From positions 44,016,001-44,080,000 of the forward strand of contig JAYKKI010000007.1 of the NCBI GenBank assembly GCA_039881145.1: 64,000 nt of DNA, in the 5' to 3' direction. The stretch is from Druceiella hillmani. Its lineage: Eukaryota; Arthropoda; Insecta; Lepidoptera; Hepialidae. The first letter of the stretch is position 1, and each line of letters opens with the position of its first letter. The notes under the pieces are model-generated. The model did not search any database. It was given only the letters and a program-made list of their open reading frames with translations, and had not been told where the DNA came from. This document shows, piece after piece, positions 1 to 10,940 of this stretch. The position numbers were made by a program, and so were the translations under genes.

Positions 1-119
1 TCTTCACTTTCCCTGGACTGTTGTTATTCCTCTATAGATTGCTCTTTATTCTCTGTACTTGATAGTTGTTCCTCACATGTACTCTCCGGTATATTTACGT
101 AATAATCAAGTTTAATCAA

Positions 120-480
120 GTGTCCCTACTTTTCCTCGCATTTCTCTATAAAAACAACATCTCTTCTGATTTCACCATGATTTATTCTTCTCTAGGAAAT
201 TTACTCTAATCCTTAACTTCTTTTCCCTAACAACGAATGATTCCTTTCCAATCATTAGAGTCCCATTTTCTTTTTTTCTCCTTTGGGATATGGACAAATA
301 CAGGGGTGCTAAAAAAAGTAAAAGTGTTTGTCCCGTACGGTGTCTTTTCAACCTCGATACTTTTATCAGTTCTGTTTCACATATATGCAGAGGTATGAAT
401 AGCTTCTGCCCATACCTTTTGCTCACAATGACATTCGTCCCAAGCAGCCTTATCAGCCCCGGCCTCCGCTTTGACACTTG
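120..480 (-). pseudogene. Ty1/copia retrotransposon integrase-end remnant
   Basis: Read on the minus strand, several frames together spell the end of a copia-type integrase. KVWAEAIHTSAYM at about 421-387 fits the family segment xxWAEAxxTAxYxxNR. It is followed by EKTPYG at about 340, then FVHIPKEKKRKWDSNDWKGI at about 300-240, which fits the family's FVHIPKEKRxKWDxKxxxGIF. The remaining residues down to about 180 look like the stretch before the reverse transcriptase, broken by stops. In-frame stops and at least one frameshift are present, and the usual W-F-G-K-K-P stretch between TPYE and the FVHIP motif is shortened. No gag, reverse transcriptase or LTR is visible nearby. The family call is by remembered motif and I rate it moderately sure. 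Confidence 0.62.
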
Positions 481-499
481 TCCCGTCTACTACTTCTAG

Positions 500-1014
500 T
501 AAATCTTAACTTTGTAGTAAAATAACATATTGAAAATTCCATAGATTTAAATTTGATGCTCCTTTCAGCTTGAAGTGCAAGTCAGGTATTTTATAGTTAT
601 CTTCGATCGTCGTGTTCTTCCTACTGGTCCTGGTCTTGCACGACAAGACAAGTTTTCCTTCCCGCAGGCTTAGCCTCAAAACGCAGCACGCGCCGTGCAG
701 ACGCCAACAGTATTTTTTTACGAAACAGTAATCTCCCTTTGTTTTAATTAATCACGACAGGATTACATGTCTGGGCCAAACCTGATGGATTTTGAATGCA
801 AAAAGGTATGATGCGGTAAAAGAAGGTATTATTTATTTAACTTTACCGTTAAATTGCATACTGACGTTAGAAGCTAGCACAGACAAAAAATGATCTAACC
901 AGTGACGCCGTACAAAAAAATATTACATTATCATTTACCTATCAACAACGTTAACTTGGAAATTGTGTAATTTTATGTTTCAAGAATAGTTTACTAAAGA
1001 GATCTTTTTCAAAT
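500..1014. other. intergenic, nothing recognised
   Basis: No open frame of note. The stretch at about 600-720 is richer in GC than its surroundings, but I recognise nothing in it. It ends where the first array unit begins. Confidence 0.4.
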
Positions 1015-1970
1015 ACTTCTTTCCGGGATTATAGAAAAATAAACACGGTTGTGCTACATAAAATAAAAATAAACAGGATGTTCGTAACTTGAATGCATCT
1101 TTCCATCTCTCGAAATCAATTTCAGTGCTCGAAGCTCGCTTTCAGTTTCCGCCGCCCTCCTGAGACTCGAGATGTGAGAGAAAAAGAAAGAAAAATCTCC
1201 ACTTTCATATAAAGGCGATTCGTATTTGATTTTTCCATTGTTATTTTTGCATTATTGGCGAAATCGTTTATGATTTCTCTTTTTTGTCCACCCCCATCAG
1301 TCGTCATCCCTTGTACATTTATGTTTGGACAGTAAATAGACACCCGCTTCAAAGATCGCGGGGTTTATACGTCGTCGTGGTAAGTTTATTTTGCGATTGT
1401 TTTATTATCGCGAGCTTGTGAGTATTGAAGTGTAAAGGACATGTAATGTCTCTGAAGCGATTTGATTTTGTTCTGTTCTTTTTATAAATTGGATAGAATA
1501 TTTAGGTTTCTTTTATACTTTCAATCTTGTCGAACATTATCGCCTTGACGTATGTCAGTTAAAATATTGTAATAACGATGTCAATGGTTATATTTAAACC
1601 GACCTAAGATACTAAACTACCCAGCGAGTTAACCTTGTTTTAATCATTACAAGGGTAGCCCTAAAGACTTACTAACACTGTTAACTCTATCTCTTAAGTT
1701 TGCTTATTGAAGCGACCTCGACTTTTAAATTTCGGGGAGGATATCATTTTATTTTCACCGATCATGGTTCACAGACAGCAAATTCAAGATGAATTTTGAA
1801 GTTTGTAATTTTCTTTGAGAATATTTTTAAAATTATACTAATTTTTTCGAGAACTTTTTTCCTTTTACGTAACAAATTGTAAAATTTACCTTTCCGACTG
1901 GCCCCGGTTGCTTGGTTTTTAGGATTCCATATGTTAAAAGAAAAAAAATGGAATTCTAATATGATCATTC
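1015..1970 (+). repeat. island A, copy 1: candidate promoter/first exon
   Basis: This block recurs at 11870, 22860, 27650 and, faintly, 34330. It contains a TCAGT initiator-like site at 1297-1301, a GGACA at 1327-1331 (about +29, close to where a downstream promoter element would sit) and a GC-richer segment ending in GTG|GTAAGT with the GT at 1380-1381. That would fit a noncoding first exon of about 80 bases on the plus strand. The region just before it has a minus-strand frame free of stops (1122-1352), but that frame shifts between copies, so conservation is at DNA level. Transcription is an inference. Confidence 0.5.
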
Positions 1971-1982
1971 AGCTGTATATCT

Positions 1983-2037
1983 GTGCGTCTGTTACAGTTT
2001 TTCTAAGAAATATTTTTTTTCTCCGAAATTAGTGGCG
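1983..2037. repeat. 55-bp segment found inverted in unit II
   Basis: The segment from TGCGTCTGTTACAG to GAAATTAGTGGCG matches the reverse complement of 12816-12862 in unit II, where it reads CGCCACTAATTTCAGAG onwards. It sits at the same place in the unit, just after island A. It may be a small inversion or two independent insertions of one short repeat. Confidence 0.5.
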
Positions 2038-2539
2038 GGAAATTGGTAGCGTAGTGATAAACTATATTTACCGGCATATATTTCAGCAATTAATAATTAA
2101 AAATATTTCAGGTGGAGGGGCAAGTCACTGGATATTTTTCACAACTCATCTTCTGCATGGGTTATCAAATGAAATTATTATAGCATTAAGATAGCGAATT
2201 TCAAGAATTTCAAATTACTTTTTTTTGAATTGCGTATAATTGAAGATATTGCTGAAAATGTTTACAGAAATATTGCGGGGGCATAATATAAATAAAATCC
2301 CCCATCCCCCTTTTTCTAAACCACTATAGTTAAAATTATGAAAGAGCGATATTACAAGAAGTATATCTAAATACATAACTATGCTATTGAATCTCATAAA
2401 TTAAGAAACTCACGACATTTTAAGCTTGCGAAACATGTACTAGGTAATTTATAAACATATTTAAAAAAACTGTTTCAATTTTGTTAAATAATTTAATAAA
2501 AATTCCACGTAGTTTCAAATATTTATATTTGCCTAAGTG

Positions 2540-4897
2540 GGATATTGATCAGTAGCTGGAGCTAATGATCCTCTCTCCTCGCTGCGTACCGTCAGTCAGT
2601 CGTGTTGCGCCTGCACCGACAGATAGACGCAGCCAAATACGAAAGAGGTAAATATGATCAAACCATACATTTAATGTCGTAATTTCGCGTCATTACTTAA
2701 AAACCGTTTTAACTGATTTATTTTGGCATTTTCAGGTTTCATTGAATTATGAGTAGAGAAGAACGCTAACGGCATCGGGTTTCATCCATTTTGCAGGAAT
2801 CTGACACCGAATATGAAAATTTTTCGTCAGAAAGTGAAGAAGAAAAAGATCACCTGAGCGATCACCGCCAAGAAAGTCAGTCAGAAAAGACATCGATCAA
2901 GACGCATCCCATGACGATAGCTATAATAAGCTCCTGATTGAACTACGCCATGGAACATATTAATCAACATCTGAATTAAATCAAAATTTTGATACTAATT
3001 TGACTACCACGACCACTGCCGACGATCAGGTACGATCGTCACATTTTTTTGGAAAAGATGGTACCAAGTGGCAGAAAGCACTTTTCCGCCAAAATATTCA
3101 AACTAGAGCTGAAAATATAACATAAATGCTAATGTTCAATCAGAAGCTAGGCATGCCAAATCAGAAAAAGAGTACTGGTACATTTTTTACAGATATGATG
3201 GTCGATCAAATTCTAATCTATACAAATGCTTGAATAAAAATCAAATTGGCAGCTTGTCAAGACTTTTGAAAATATAGCCACATGATAGAATGTAGTCGCA
3301 GTGAATTTTTGGCTTTTCTTGGACTTCTTTATATTGCTGGCGTTCATCGCTCTGGGAGACAAAAATCTAACTGCTTCTGATGGATTTAGTGTAGATATTT
3401 TTAGGTTGACTATGTTGTGGTGTCGTCACCATTTTATTCAAAGTAACTTTGCTTTGATAACATGACTATTCGTAATTCAAGAAAATGACTGGAATATTTG
3501 GCACCAATTCGCAAAATTTTCCATACATTCGTAGATAATTGCCGCAATAGCTGCATGCCAGATGGAAATCTTACGATTGATGCTTTTGGCATTTTAGGGT
3601 AAATGTAACTTCAGACAATATATGACCACAGAGCCTATCAAATACGGTCTAAAATTGTTTACATTAGTTGATTCGAAGACATTTTATATAGTCAACCTTG
3701 AGATTTACGCAGGAAGGCAGCCTGAGGGACCATATCATGTGAGCAATAATCCGTTTGACGTCGTAAACCGCTTTGTACATCCAGTTTGTAAGACAAATCG
3801 AAACGTAATAATCGATAATTGGTCCACTAGTTATAAAATAGTAAACCACTTATTGCAAGAATACTAACTGATATTTGTGGGTACTGCTCGCAAAAATAAA
3901 ATACAGATACCCGTAAAATTTACAAGAACTATGGGAAAAGAAATATATTCTTTGACGTTTGGTTTTCAGAAAAACGTCACAATCGTATCCCACATTCCGA
4001 AAAAAACCAAGTCGCTTAATTTATGTCGAGCTTACATCATGATAATAGTATTGCTACATCTGCGGAAGATATAAAGAAATCTGAGATAAACACATTTTAC
4101 AATGTCACCAAAGGTGGGGTAGATGTTGTCGACGAGCTTTGTTCAATTTATAACGTGAGCCGTAACTCAACAAAATAGCCCTTAACCATTTTTTACGGTT
4201 TACTAAATATGTCTGGAACGAATGCATATTTATTACATAAAAATAATAACGACATTAGCATAAAACGCCGCACATTTCTTAAGAACCTAGGCCTTGAACT
4301 TCTTCGTGAGCATTTCAAAATCATAAAAATGTCATTAAATTGCAAAGACCGATGCGTAAACGGATAAAAGAGTTCTTAGGAGAACCTTGTAAGGAGGCAC
4401 CTGTCAAGGTACCTAAGGTAAGAAAAAGATGTCAAGATTGTCCTGACAAAAAAGATAGAAAAAAAATAATATTTGTCGGAGATGTAACAAATACATATAT
4501 AGTACGCAATGTTATACTGCAGTCATTGCGCAGATGGTCAACATGATAATACCAATTTATAAAAGCGACACCACATGATATTAAAAATCTCATTTATGTG
4601 TGCCATATTAGGTAACAAGTTATAAAAAAAAGTTTATGTTTTGTTTGAACTTTATTTATTTTTTTGTAAAATGTTATTAAGCAACTTTGATAAAATTGTT
4701 TTAATGACAAAAAAAATTATTTCAATGATAGGTGTTCGTGTTTACCTAAAATCTCATCAACAATAGTTGTTTTATTTAACTATTACAATATTTTATTGAA
4801 ATGCTTTTAAATATAGAAATTATTACGATTTTTAAACGGGTCTGTTAGACCCAACCTGACTATTGGTGGTACAGTTTTTCACTGTACGACGGGTTAA
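2540..4897 (+). mobile_element. piggyBac-family DNA transposon, decayed
   Basis: The element interrupts unit I between islands A and B. Its right end is clear: the sequence runs into GACGGG (ends 4893) followed by TTAA at 4894-4897, the target-site signature of the family. Just inside lies a palindrome GTACAGT-TTTTC-ACTGTAC (4871-4887). Further in is a perfect 15-bp palindrome GGGTCTGTTAGACCC (4838-4852). I could not find a matching left inverted repeat or left TTAACCC near 2400-2600, so the left end is approximate or mutated. A GC-rich stretch at 2560-2640 fits the 5-prime untranslated leader, with a GGTAAA donor-like site near 2648 and TTTTCAG acceptor-like site near 2735. Confidence 0.8.
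2749..4590 (+). pseudogene. piggyBac transposase pseudogene
   Basis: ATG at 2749 (MSREER) opens an acidic N-terminus (QESDTEYENFSSESEEEKD) typical of the family. FFGKDGTKWQKALF follows at about 3040, then FLAFLGLLYIAGVHRSGR at about 3305. The catalytic core is best preserved at 3622-3867: the KYGLKLFTLVDSKTFY segment carries the second catalytic aspartate in the family's LxDSKTxY context, QPEGPYHVSNNPFDVVNR follows, and NVIIDNWSTS carries the DNWFTS-like third aspartate. The C-terminal zinc-binding domain starts RCQDCPDKKDRKK (about 4427) and continues after a frameshift as CRRCNKYI with a further CYTAV. Length of about 600 codons matches the family. Many stops and frameshifts make it inactive. 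Family assignment is firm; the name of the subfamily is not attempted. Confidence 0.93.
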
Positions 4898-5079
4898 TAC
4901 AAAAAATTGAATTATTCAAGTCCTTGTTGCTTTTAAAATGTTTCATTCAAAGCAGTGAATATGAAACGGTAACGTTAGTCCAAAGATAGTTTAATTAATT
5001 GTACAATTATATGGTAATAACTGCTTGAATAATATTAAATTTAGAATAAAAACTAAGACAAAACTTCATATATCCGGAA

Positions 5080-6180
5080 AATTAAACCAATTTATGGAAA
5101 ATAACTTTGAAATAGTTTAGTTTTGATTCTGGTATTTTGCAGATTTACAATTTTTCTCATGATTTTTCTCTTAATAATTAAGGAAACAGTAAACACTTTT
5201 CCCAGAGCAAAATTAGTCACTTTTTATTACTCCTTATTAGATATACAATAGTTTAATTACTTTTGCAACTTATACTTGTTGTTGACGAATTTTTATTCGC
5301 AAATATTTCCAATTTTAATACAACGAATTTATTCTCTGACACTTGCACGCACAGATAATACCTCTTCAGTTAGTAGGATTTAGTTCCCAGGATATTTTAA
5401 ATTGATTCTCAATAATTATCACCATGAATTAATACTGATAAATATAAGAAATAATGATTTGGTGATCATTTGAATATATCTAATATGCGTTTATATCACG
5501 AAGAGGATGATAAATACTAAAATATATCATTTCTTACATTAAATGTTGATCCATTTTATTTAAACTTCCCCTTTCACTGAGATAAATCTTTTGGCATCTT
5601 TCTTCTCACAGCTTCCGCAAGTGCGAGTTGACCGTTTATCTTGTACCTTATCTGGGTCTCTACGTGTCTTATTATTATTATGTCTTAGTATTATTTAAGC
5701 ACCGTCTTTAACTGATTCACTTTGAAGCTACAGTATTTATCATTAATTAAACTGATGTATCCATTTTGTGATGGTTTATATTATTTTTTATTCACTTCGC
5801 TCTCTCATAGTATTTTATAGAAGTATTGTGCATTTTTACACAAACCGCATGTTAAAAAGATATATTTAATTATCTTCTCAACCGTGAAAGAGATGAATTA
5901 AATAAGTCATTATCCCAACTGCGATTATTAAGTATATTATTATTACAAATTCGAAAGGGTGTCTTTTTATTTTTTCCCACTAAATAACTCCACAAAGGAG
6001 CCACGAATCGCTAACAAATTTTGATTGTGTAAGTACACTCGTATGTACGTGTAACAAAGTATTATGTTGCTTTACCCACGATTTTCTCGTGCGGAATACA
6101 AATATAGCTGAACGTTTGTTTTGATGTTTATCGCTTAATCATATTAGAAATGTTTCTAGAACCGAGTTATGACACCGGGC
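5080..6180. repeat. island B, copy 1
   Basis: The core at about 5570-5700 holds TTTAGATAAATC-like sequence (here GAGATAAATC), a pyrimidine-rich run ending in CACAG, then CTTCCGCAAGTGCGAGTTGACCG and CTACGTGTC. The core recurs in four other places (13270, 24270, 31630, 35340). A tail at about 5940-6180 with TACCCACGATTTT and CTCGTGCGGAA is shared only with unit IV (24650-24900). On the minus strand the core is open for about 30 codons, but indels break that frame in unit II. Function unknown. Confidence 0.6.
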
Positions 6181-6289
6181 AGCATGGAAGCTTAAGAAAT
6201 ATATTTATTTATACAAAGTGAATAACAGAACCAATAAAAATTGATACCATGAATTATACTTAAAATTATTAGTATTTTAAGAGGAAGAC

Positions 6290-6560
6290 TGTCTAACAGA
6301 TTATCTTTCTTCGGTTTTGGTTTTGCTTGTTGGTTCGTTTGTGCGTTAGTCACTTTACTTGCAACAGATCGTCATTTTACTTTAGTTAGCATGGATGGTT
6401 ATTAGGCTTCCCAAAATTATCTGAGTTTTCGCTATTTGTTAGTCTGATGAGTGTCGGGTGCTGTTTCAGTGGTGGGATACTTGGATATCGCTACGGTAGG
6501 GTTTGAAACGTTTTCTTGAAACTTGACATAAAGACAGTTCGCGATTTGAATTAAATACAA
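6290..6560. repeat. island C, copy 1
   Basis: A block with CTTCGGTTTTGGTTTTGCTTG, a TTAGTCA-rich stretch and GAGTTTTCGCTATTT. It recurs at 32165-32420 and as a short remnant at 13730-13795. In unit IV its place is taken by a foldback repeat arm. No coding signal is seen. Confidence 0.55.
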
Positions 6561-6769
6561 ATGGTGTTGAAAATTTAAATTTATTGTAAGTTTTATGTTT
6601 ATTGTTAATGCTGTTGAAAATTTAAATTTAATATAGTTATAAATTTTATGTTTTCATATTAAGTTTTATGACGTAGAGAAATGTCAAAAACTAAATTCTT
6701 AATACTTTTCTTAAGCATTTTGTGACATTTAATTGTATATCACAACGTCTTGATTCTTTCAGTTTAAGA

Positions 6770-7320
6770 TCGATTATGATGGACCTTTTCAAGAACACAT
6801 GAATTAAGGAAACACAATTCTTTTAAAAATTTTTATATTTCGTATTTGAAGTTGATTTTTTTGTCACGTACCTTTTCGAGTGGTTATTATTGAAGAGGAA
6901 TTGGAAAACATAATCTAATATATCTGGTATCATTTTTGACACAGATACCTCGAACTAAATCTCTGTAGACCAATTTTACTCGTACTTAAAAGGTCTTTTT
7001 TTTTAATTTGTACTTTCCCTGATATTTTCATTGAATTTTCTAATGAATTTGTTTTTTGCATTGAATTAAATTTTTCTATCTATTTTATATTACTATGGAA
7101 GTCAAGAGTAAAACTGGAAATTTTCTTCCAGGCCAAGTGAACGACCTGGTACTTGTGACTTCTGAATTCGAGTAAGCTCCGAGAAATACTCTATGAAGAT
7201 ATAGGAAAGGCTAAACCAGTTTGCTCTTTAGTGAATATCGTTTCAAAGTATCGATTGGATCGAAGAGTTTTAGGGGTAGAATGGACTTGAAAGTTTAGTT
7301 GCTAGATTCAGTTTGTAATG
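6770..7320. repeat. islands D and E, copy 1
   Basis: Island D (6770-7100) and E (7135-7320) follow each other in units I-IV. E contains GGTACTTGTGACTTC followed by GAGTAAGC, then TTGCTCTTTAGTGAA and TATCGTTTCAAAG. The GTAAG pentamer is retained in all four E copies. No conserved reading frame goes with it. Confidence 0.6.
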
Positions 7321-8100
7321 TTTTGTAATATATTATATTCTAAATTTCAAAGAAAATCAAATTTAATTAAAATTTTGCAGTATTAAGTGGGCAACTAATG
7401 AACTGGGTCAGTTTGTTAGCGCTAGCTTGTGCGGTAGCCAAACAGAATATTTCCACTTTTTTTCCAAAACATGAAGTGATTTTTATTGCATATGACGCGA
7501 AACTTTTTTCATTTTTTGCCCTAAACAGAATTCCTTAAACAAATGTCCTTAAATTTTCATCGTGATATTTCTATATTTTGTTTGTCCTTTATTCGTCGAA
7601 ACTCAGTTATCAATATATGAAAAAATGTCGTGCGCATCATGTACCCAAATATGTCTGAAAAAATTGGTGTGTTTAATAGTTTCCAACCTAAAAAAAGAGG
7701 GAAATGCTCCACCAATTTAGCTACAATTTTTTGGAGATAATTTTAAATAATTTACTGTTTTCATATTTAATAGTTTTTACAGGTTTAAGACTCTTTTTAC
7801 ATTTCCACAATTACCATGTTTGATTATATTTTTCTCTGTATCTTGATGATTCCAGTTACCAGATTTTGAAAATATTATTAACCGTAATTTACTAATACAG
7901 CATAGAATTAAATACGAGAATACATGCCGAATATTTTCAATCCTTAATTCGTATTAAATATTATATTCATACAAATATCATTATATTGGTAACCGATATA
8001 ACGTGAGTAAATATATAAAAACGTATAATCAAGTAACTTTACATGGAAATGGAATAATATGGAGCTTTTTCGCAAAAAGTAAAGCTTAATAAATTTTGAA

Positions 8101-8600
8101 CTTAGTTATTGTCATTCACAAAGCTTCTTTTAAAATTTATGAATGAATATGACGGCCGGGTCGGTGAGGTGCCGCAGTAAGGGCTACCTTGTTATTTGTT
8201 TATCTGCCCGGGGACGGAGGAGATTTTTACTCTTTACGGTCGGAGGTTATTATATATTTAAAGGGGATAATATAAATTTTATTTTAGACCGAGAAAATTT
8301 GGCGTCGGGTAAATTTGCATGATCATGATTTTAATAAGTGAAAAGTAAACTTTACTGGGTAAATGTTATGTCTGAATTATAACCGTCAGAAAATTATGAG
8401 CCATTGAGAAAAAAATGGAATTTCACTCGCAAATGCTTAAAAAATTTAAGAAAAATGTGTTTTTTAAAGGTGGTTGTTTTAGTTATTATATGTTTGAACA
8501 CATTAAAGAATAACATTTTAAAACGTGACTAAATTAATTTTATATTGACGGGTATTATTCTTGAAGCCATGTCAATGAAGGAAGTAAGTGTGGTTTAACA
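8101..8600. repeat. island G, copy 1: most conserved block of the array
   Basis: About 300 bp from TGAATATGACGGCCGGG through ATTTTTACTCTTTACGG to GTTATGTCTGAATTATAACC are closely alike in four units (8101, 15730, 21180, 26985). The GC-rich beginning is atypical for the window. It carries GGTGAGG and, at 8313-8320, the octamer ATTTGCAT next to the palindrome TGATCATGA. No frame is open across it in all copies. It could be a regulatory element or an RNA gene; I cannot tell which. Confidence 0.65.
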
Positions 8601-8827
8601 AAAATGAACTAATTAATCTTCTGGATCACATACATCACAAAAGAGGTAGCTATATACAGGTTAATATATTTAATTAAATTAATGCATATCATCGGTTTGT
8701 TTGCAATATTAAAACAAAGTAAGCGGCTCCATCATCTAGAGCATAACTAAAACTCTATATTGGTAACTACTACTCAGAGAGTGTGAACTGGATTTCAATG
8801 CTTTATAAATCTAAAATTAATCTTAAT

Positions 8828-8856
8828 TAGCTTTTGCCCGAAGCTTCACTTCGATC
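8828..8856 (+). repeat. short GCCCGAAGCTTC dispersed repeat
   Basis: GCTTTTGCCCGAAGCTTCAC resembles the GCCCGCGGCTTCGCTCG core of a dispersed repeat that I recall as frequent in insect genomes. Reverse-orientation copies lie at 10368-10397 and 17480-17508. Assignment is from memory. Confidence 0.4.
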
Positions 8857-9397
8857 AATAGATTTTTTGTTAATGTATTTGAGTTTTTCTCTAGTAGTAA
8901 TGTTTTTATCTGAAAAATAACTTTAACAAGGATAAATCTAACTTAGATATCAGGTTGGATTTGAAGACTCGACTGTATTAACAATTTCTATTCATCAATT
9001 CCCTCGCCCAAAATTCTTGATTCCTTACCGTATGATCATTTGTAATTGGTTTTTAAGATCTGCGCTAAGATAATGCAGAATGCAGAAGTTTCATTTAAGC
9101 AAGCATTATCATCATCCATTATAACAAACACATAGTAAAGCAGATAGAAAAATGTCTCGTAGCGAAAAGATGGAGCAAAATCTAATATACATTAGCTGGA
9201 TGCTTTCAAACAAAAAACCTTTTAAGCACGAATGGAACTCGCACTACGAAGGTTCAGTACAGATTTAGACATTCATAAATGTTTAATGGTACATAATATT
9301 TCTATTAAATTATTTTTAAAATTTTAACATTTTAGAACAAAAATATATTGCGCACTATGTCTTTGACACGCCCATATTAAATAAAACTATTTTTATA

Positions 9398-9748
9398 TGA
9401 TGTTACATCATATGAAATACAAATTAAAGATTTTAGGATTTTTTCCTTTACTTGTGCCGCGAGACCTTTTTGCCAAATTTCATGATTCTAAGCCAATGAC
9501 AAGAATCCCATAGGTTTTTGTTTATTTGCTAGTGTCAAAATATGCGGTATAAATAGCCATATTTTTTGATTGCATTGACTTAGAAACTTGATTTTTTTAC
9601 AGCTCCAAGGAAACGTAGACATCAATTAATATTTGAGACAAATTTCAACTTGATATCTTTACGCGTTCCTGAGAAAAAATGTCTTTGCAGACAGACGGAC
9701 AACGAAGTGAAGTGTAAGGGTTTATTTTTACCTTTTGAGGTACAAACT
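9398..9748 (-). repeat. dispersed insect repeat R1, fullest copy
   Basis: Read on the minus strand it runs from TACCTCAAAAGG through CTGTCTGC, TTTCTCAGGAACGCG, ATCAAGTTGAAATTT and TATTTTGACACTAGC to CATGAAATTTGGC. This order matches a repeat I remember as widespread in Lepidoptera and some other arthropods, beginning GGTTCCGTACCTCAAAAGG. Other copies are at 16660-16745 (minus, partial), 29073-29290 (plus) and 62655-62710 (plus, fragment). The family memory is the only support for taxonomy. Confidence 0.6.
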
Positions 9749-10367
9749 ACTAAAAAGCATTTAAAATTTCAATTCATCAATTCTACCGCCCGAGTAATTG
9801 TTTTTTTTCACACGAATGCCACCTTATATCGAATAGAACCTCAAATCTCTTGAAAATGTTCCGATCGGAACAAAATATAGATTAAATATTAGTCTAGTAT
9901 TTTACACATTTTCAAAAAATAAACAATTAGGAAAGTATAAAAAATACAATAAATTTTGCAATCATATTATAACATGGTATATGTTATATTTCTAACGCAC
10001 ATAGAAATAATAATAAAAAATGAATATAGGAATATAAATCTAACGAAATAATAACCATACAACCATAAAAACTTTTTAGAAAAGATTACAAAAAAATAAT
10101 TATACCGATTTATTTTATTTGTAGTGTTTGCCTAAATTAATTAACAGTTAATTGACGAAACGAATCTAATTACCTTCGTTTTGTCAAAACTAATGTCGTT
10201 TTCATTCTTTTTTGGAATTTTTCGACGACACTGTAAGGGTTGTTTGATGGATTATTATTAACTTGTTTTTATCAAAATGTGATGAAAATCTATCCAGCCA
10301 TATAAGCTTGAGATATAATGAAGCATTCAGACACACTTTTCGTGATGTCAGCCTATTTACTTTGTTG

Positions 10368-10397
10368 CAAACGCGAGCGAAGCTTCGGGCTAGCAAC
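10368..10397 (-). repeat. short GCCCGAAGCTTC dispersed repeat
   Basis: AACGCGAGCGAAGCTTCGGG is the reverse complement of the GCCCGAAGCTTCGCTCG core also seen at 8828. The matching position in unit II (17480-17508) has a diverged copy, so this insertion predates the duplication of units I and II. Confidence 0.45.
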
Positions 10398-10739
10398 AAA
10401 ATACTCTTTCGTGAACATAAAACTTTCAATATACCTAATATTCGTGCGTATGTAAGAAAACTGTTCAAAACAATACATACAATAATTTAAGTTTATAATT
10501 AAAGTTCTATAAAACAGATCAGAAAATTAAGATTATACAAAAAATATTTTTCTGGTTTGGTAGCAATTTGAGTGTCATTTGGTTTGTGGTCATCCATAGA
10601 TTTTTCTTTTTTCGTAAGATATGCATTCACAACTCAAATTTTATATAGCGAGGCTAACTTTAATTTGCAATTTTCTGGACCAGAGAAAATTAAGTTACAA
10701 CCAAAAGTCTAAAGATTTACGACTTACGCGTACGATTCT

Positions 10740-10878
10740 ATATTTGTTTTTTATTCATACCATGCTCAATAAAGAGGAACGTGGAGATTATGAAATATTT
10801 AGGTAATCAGGCGAATGTGTTTGATGCCGTATGTATTCAGAGTATACACCGTGTGATGTTATATCACATAAACATGTA

Positions 10879-10940
<62 letters not shown>

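Noticed and set aside
1122..1352. Minus-strand frame with MEKSNTN also seen at 11949-12146 and 27630-27884
   Set aside because: Although part of the peptide recurs, the second half is in different frames in different copies (one-base shifts around the GGCGGCGG stretch), so the DNA rather than a protein is conserved.
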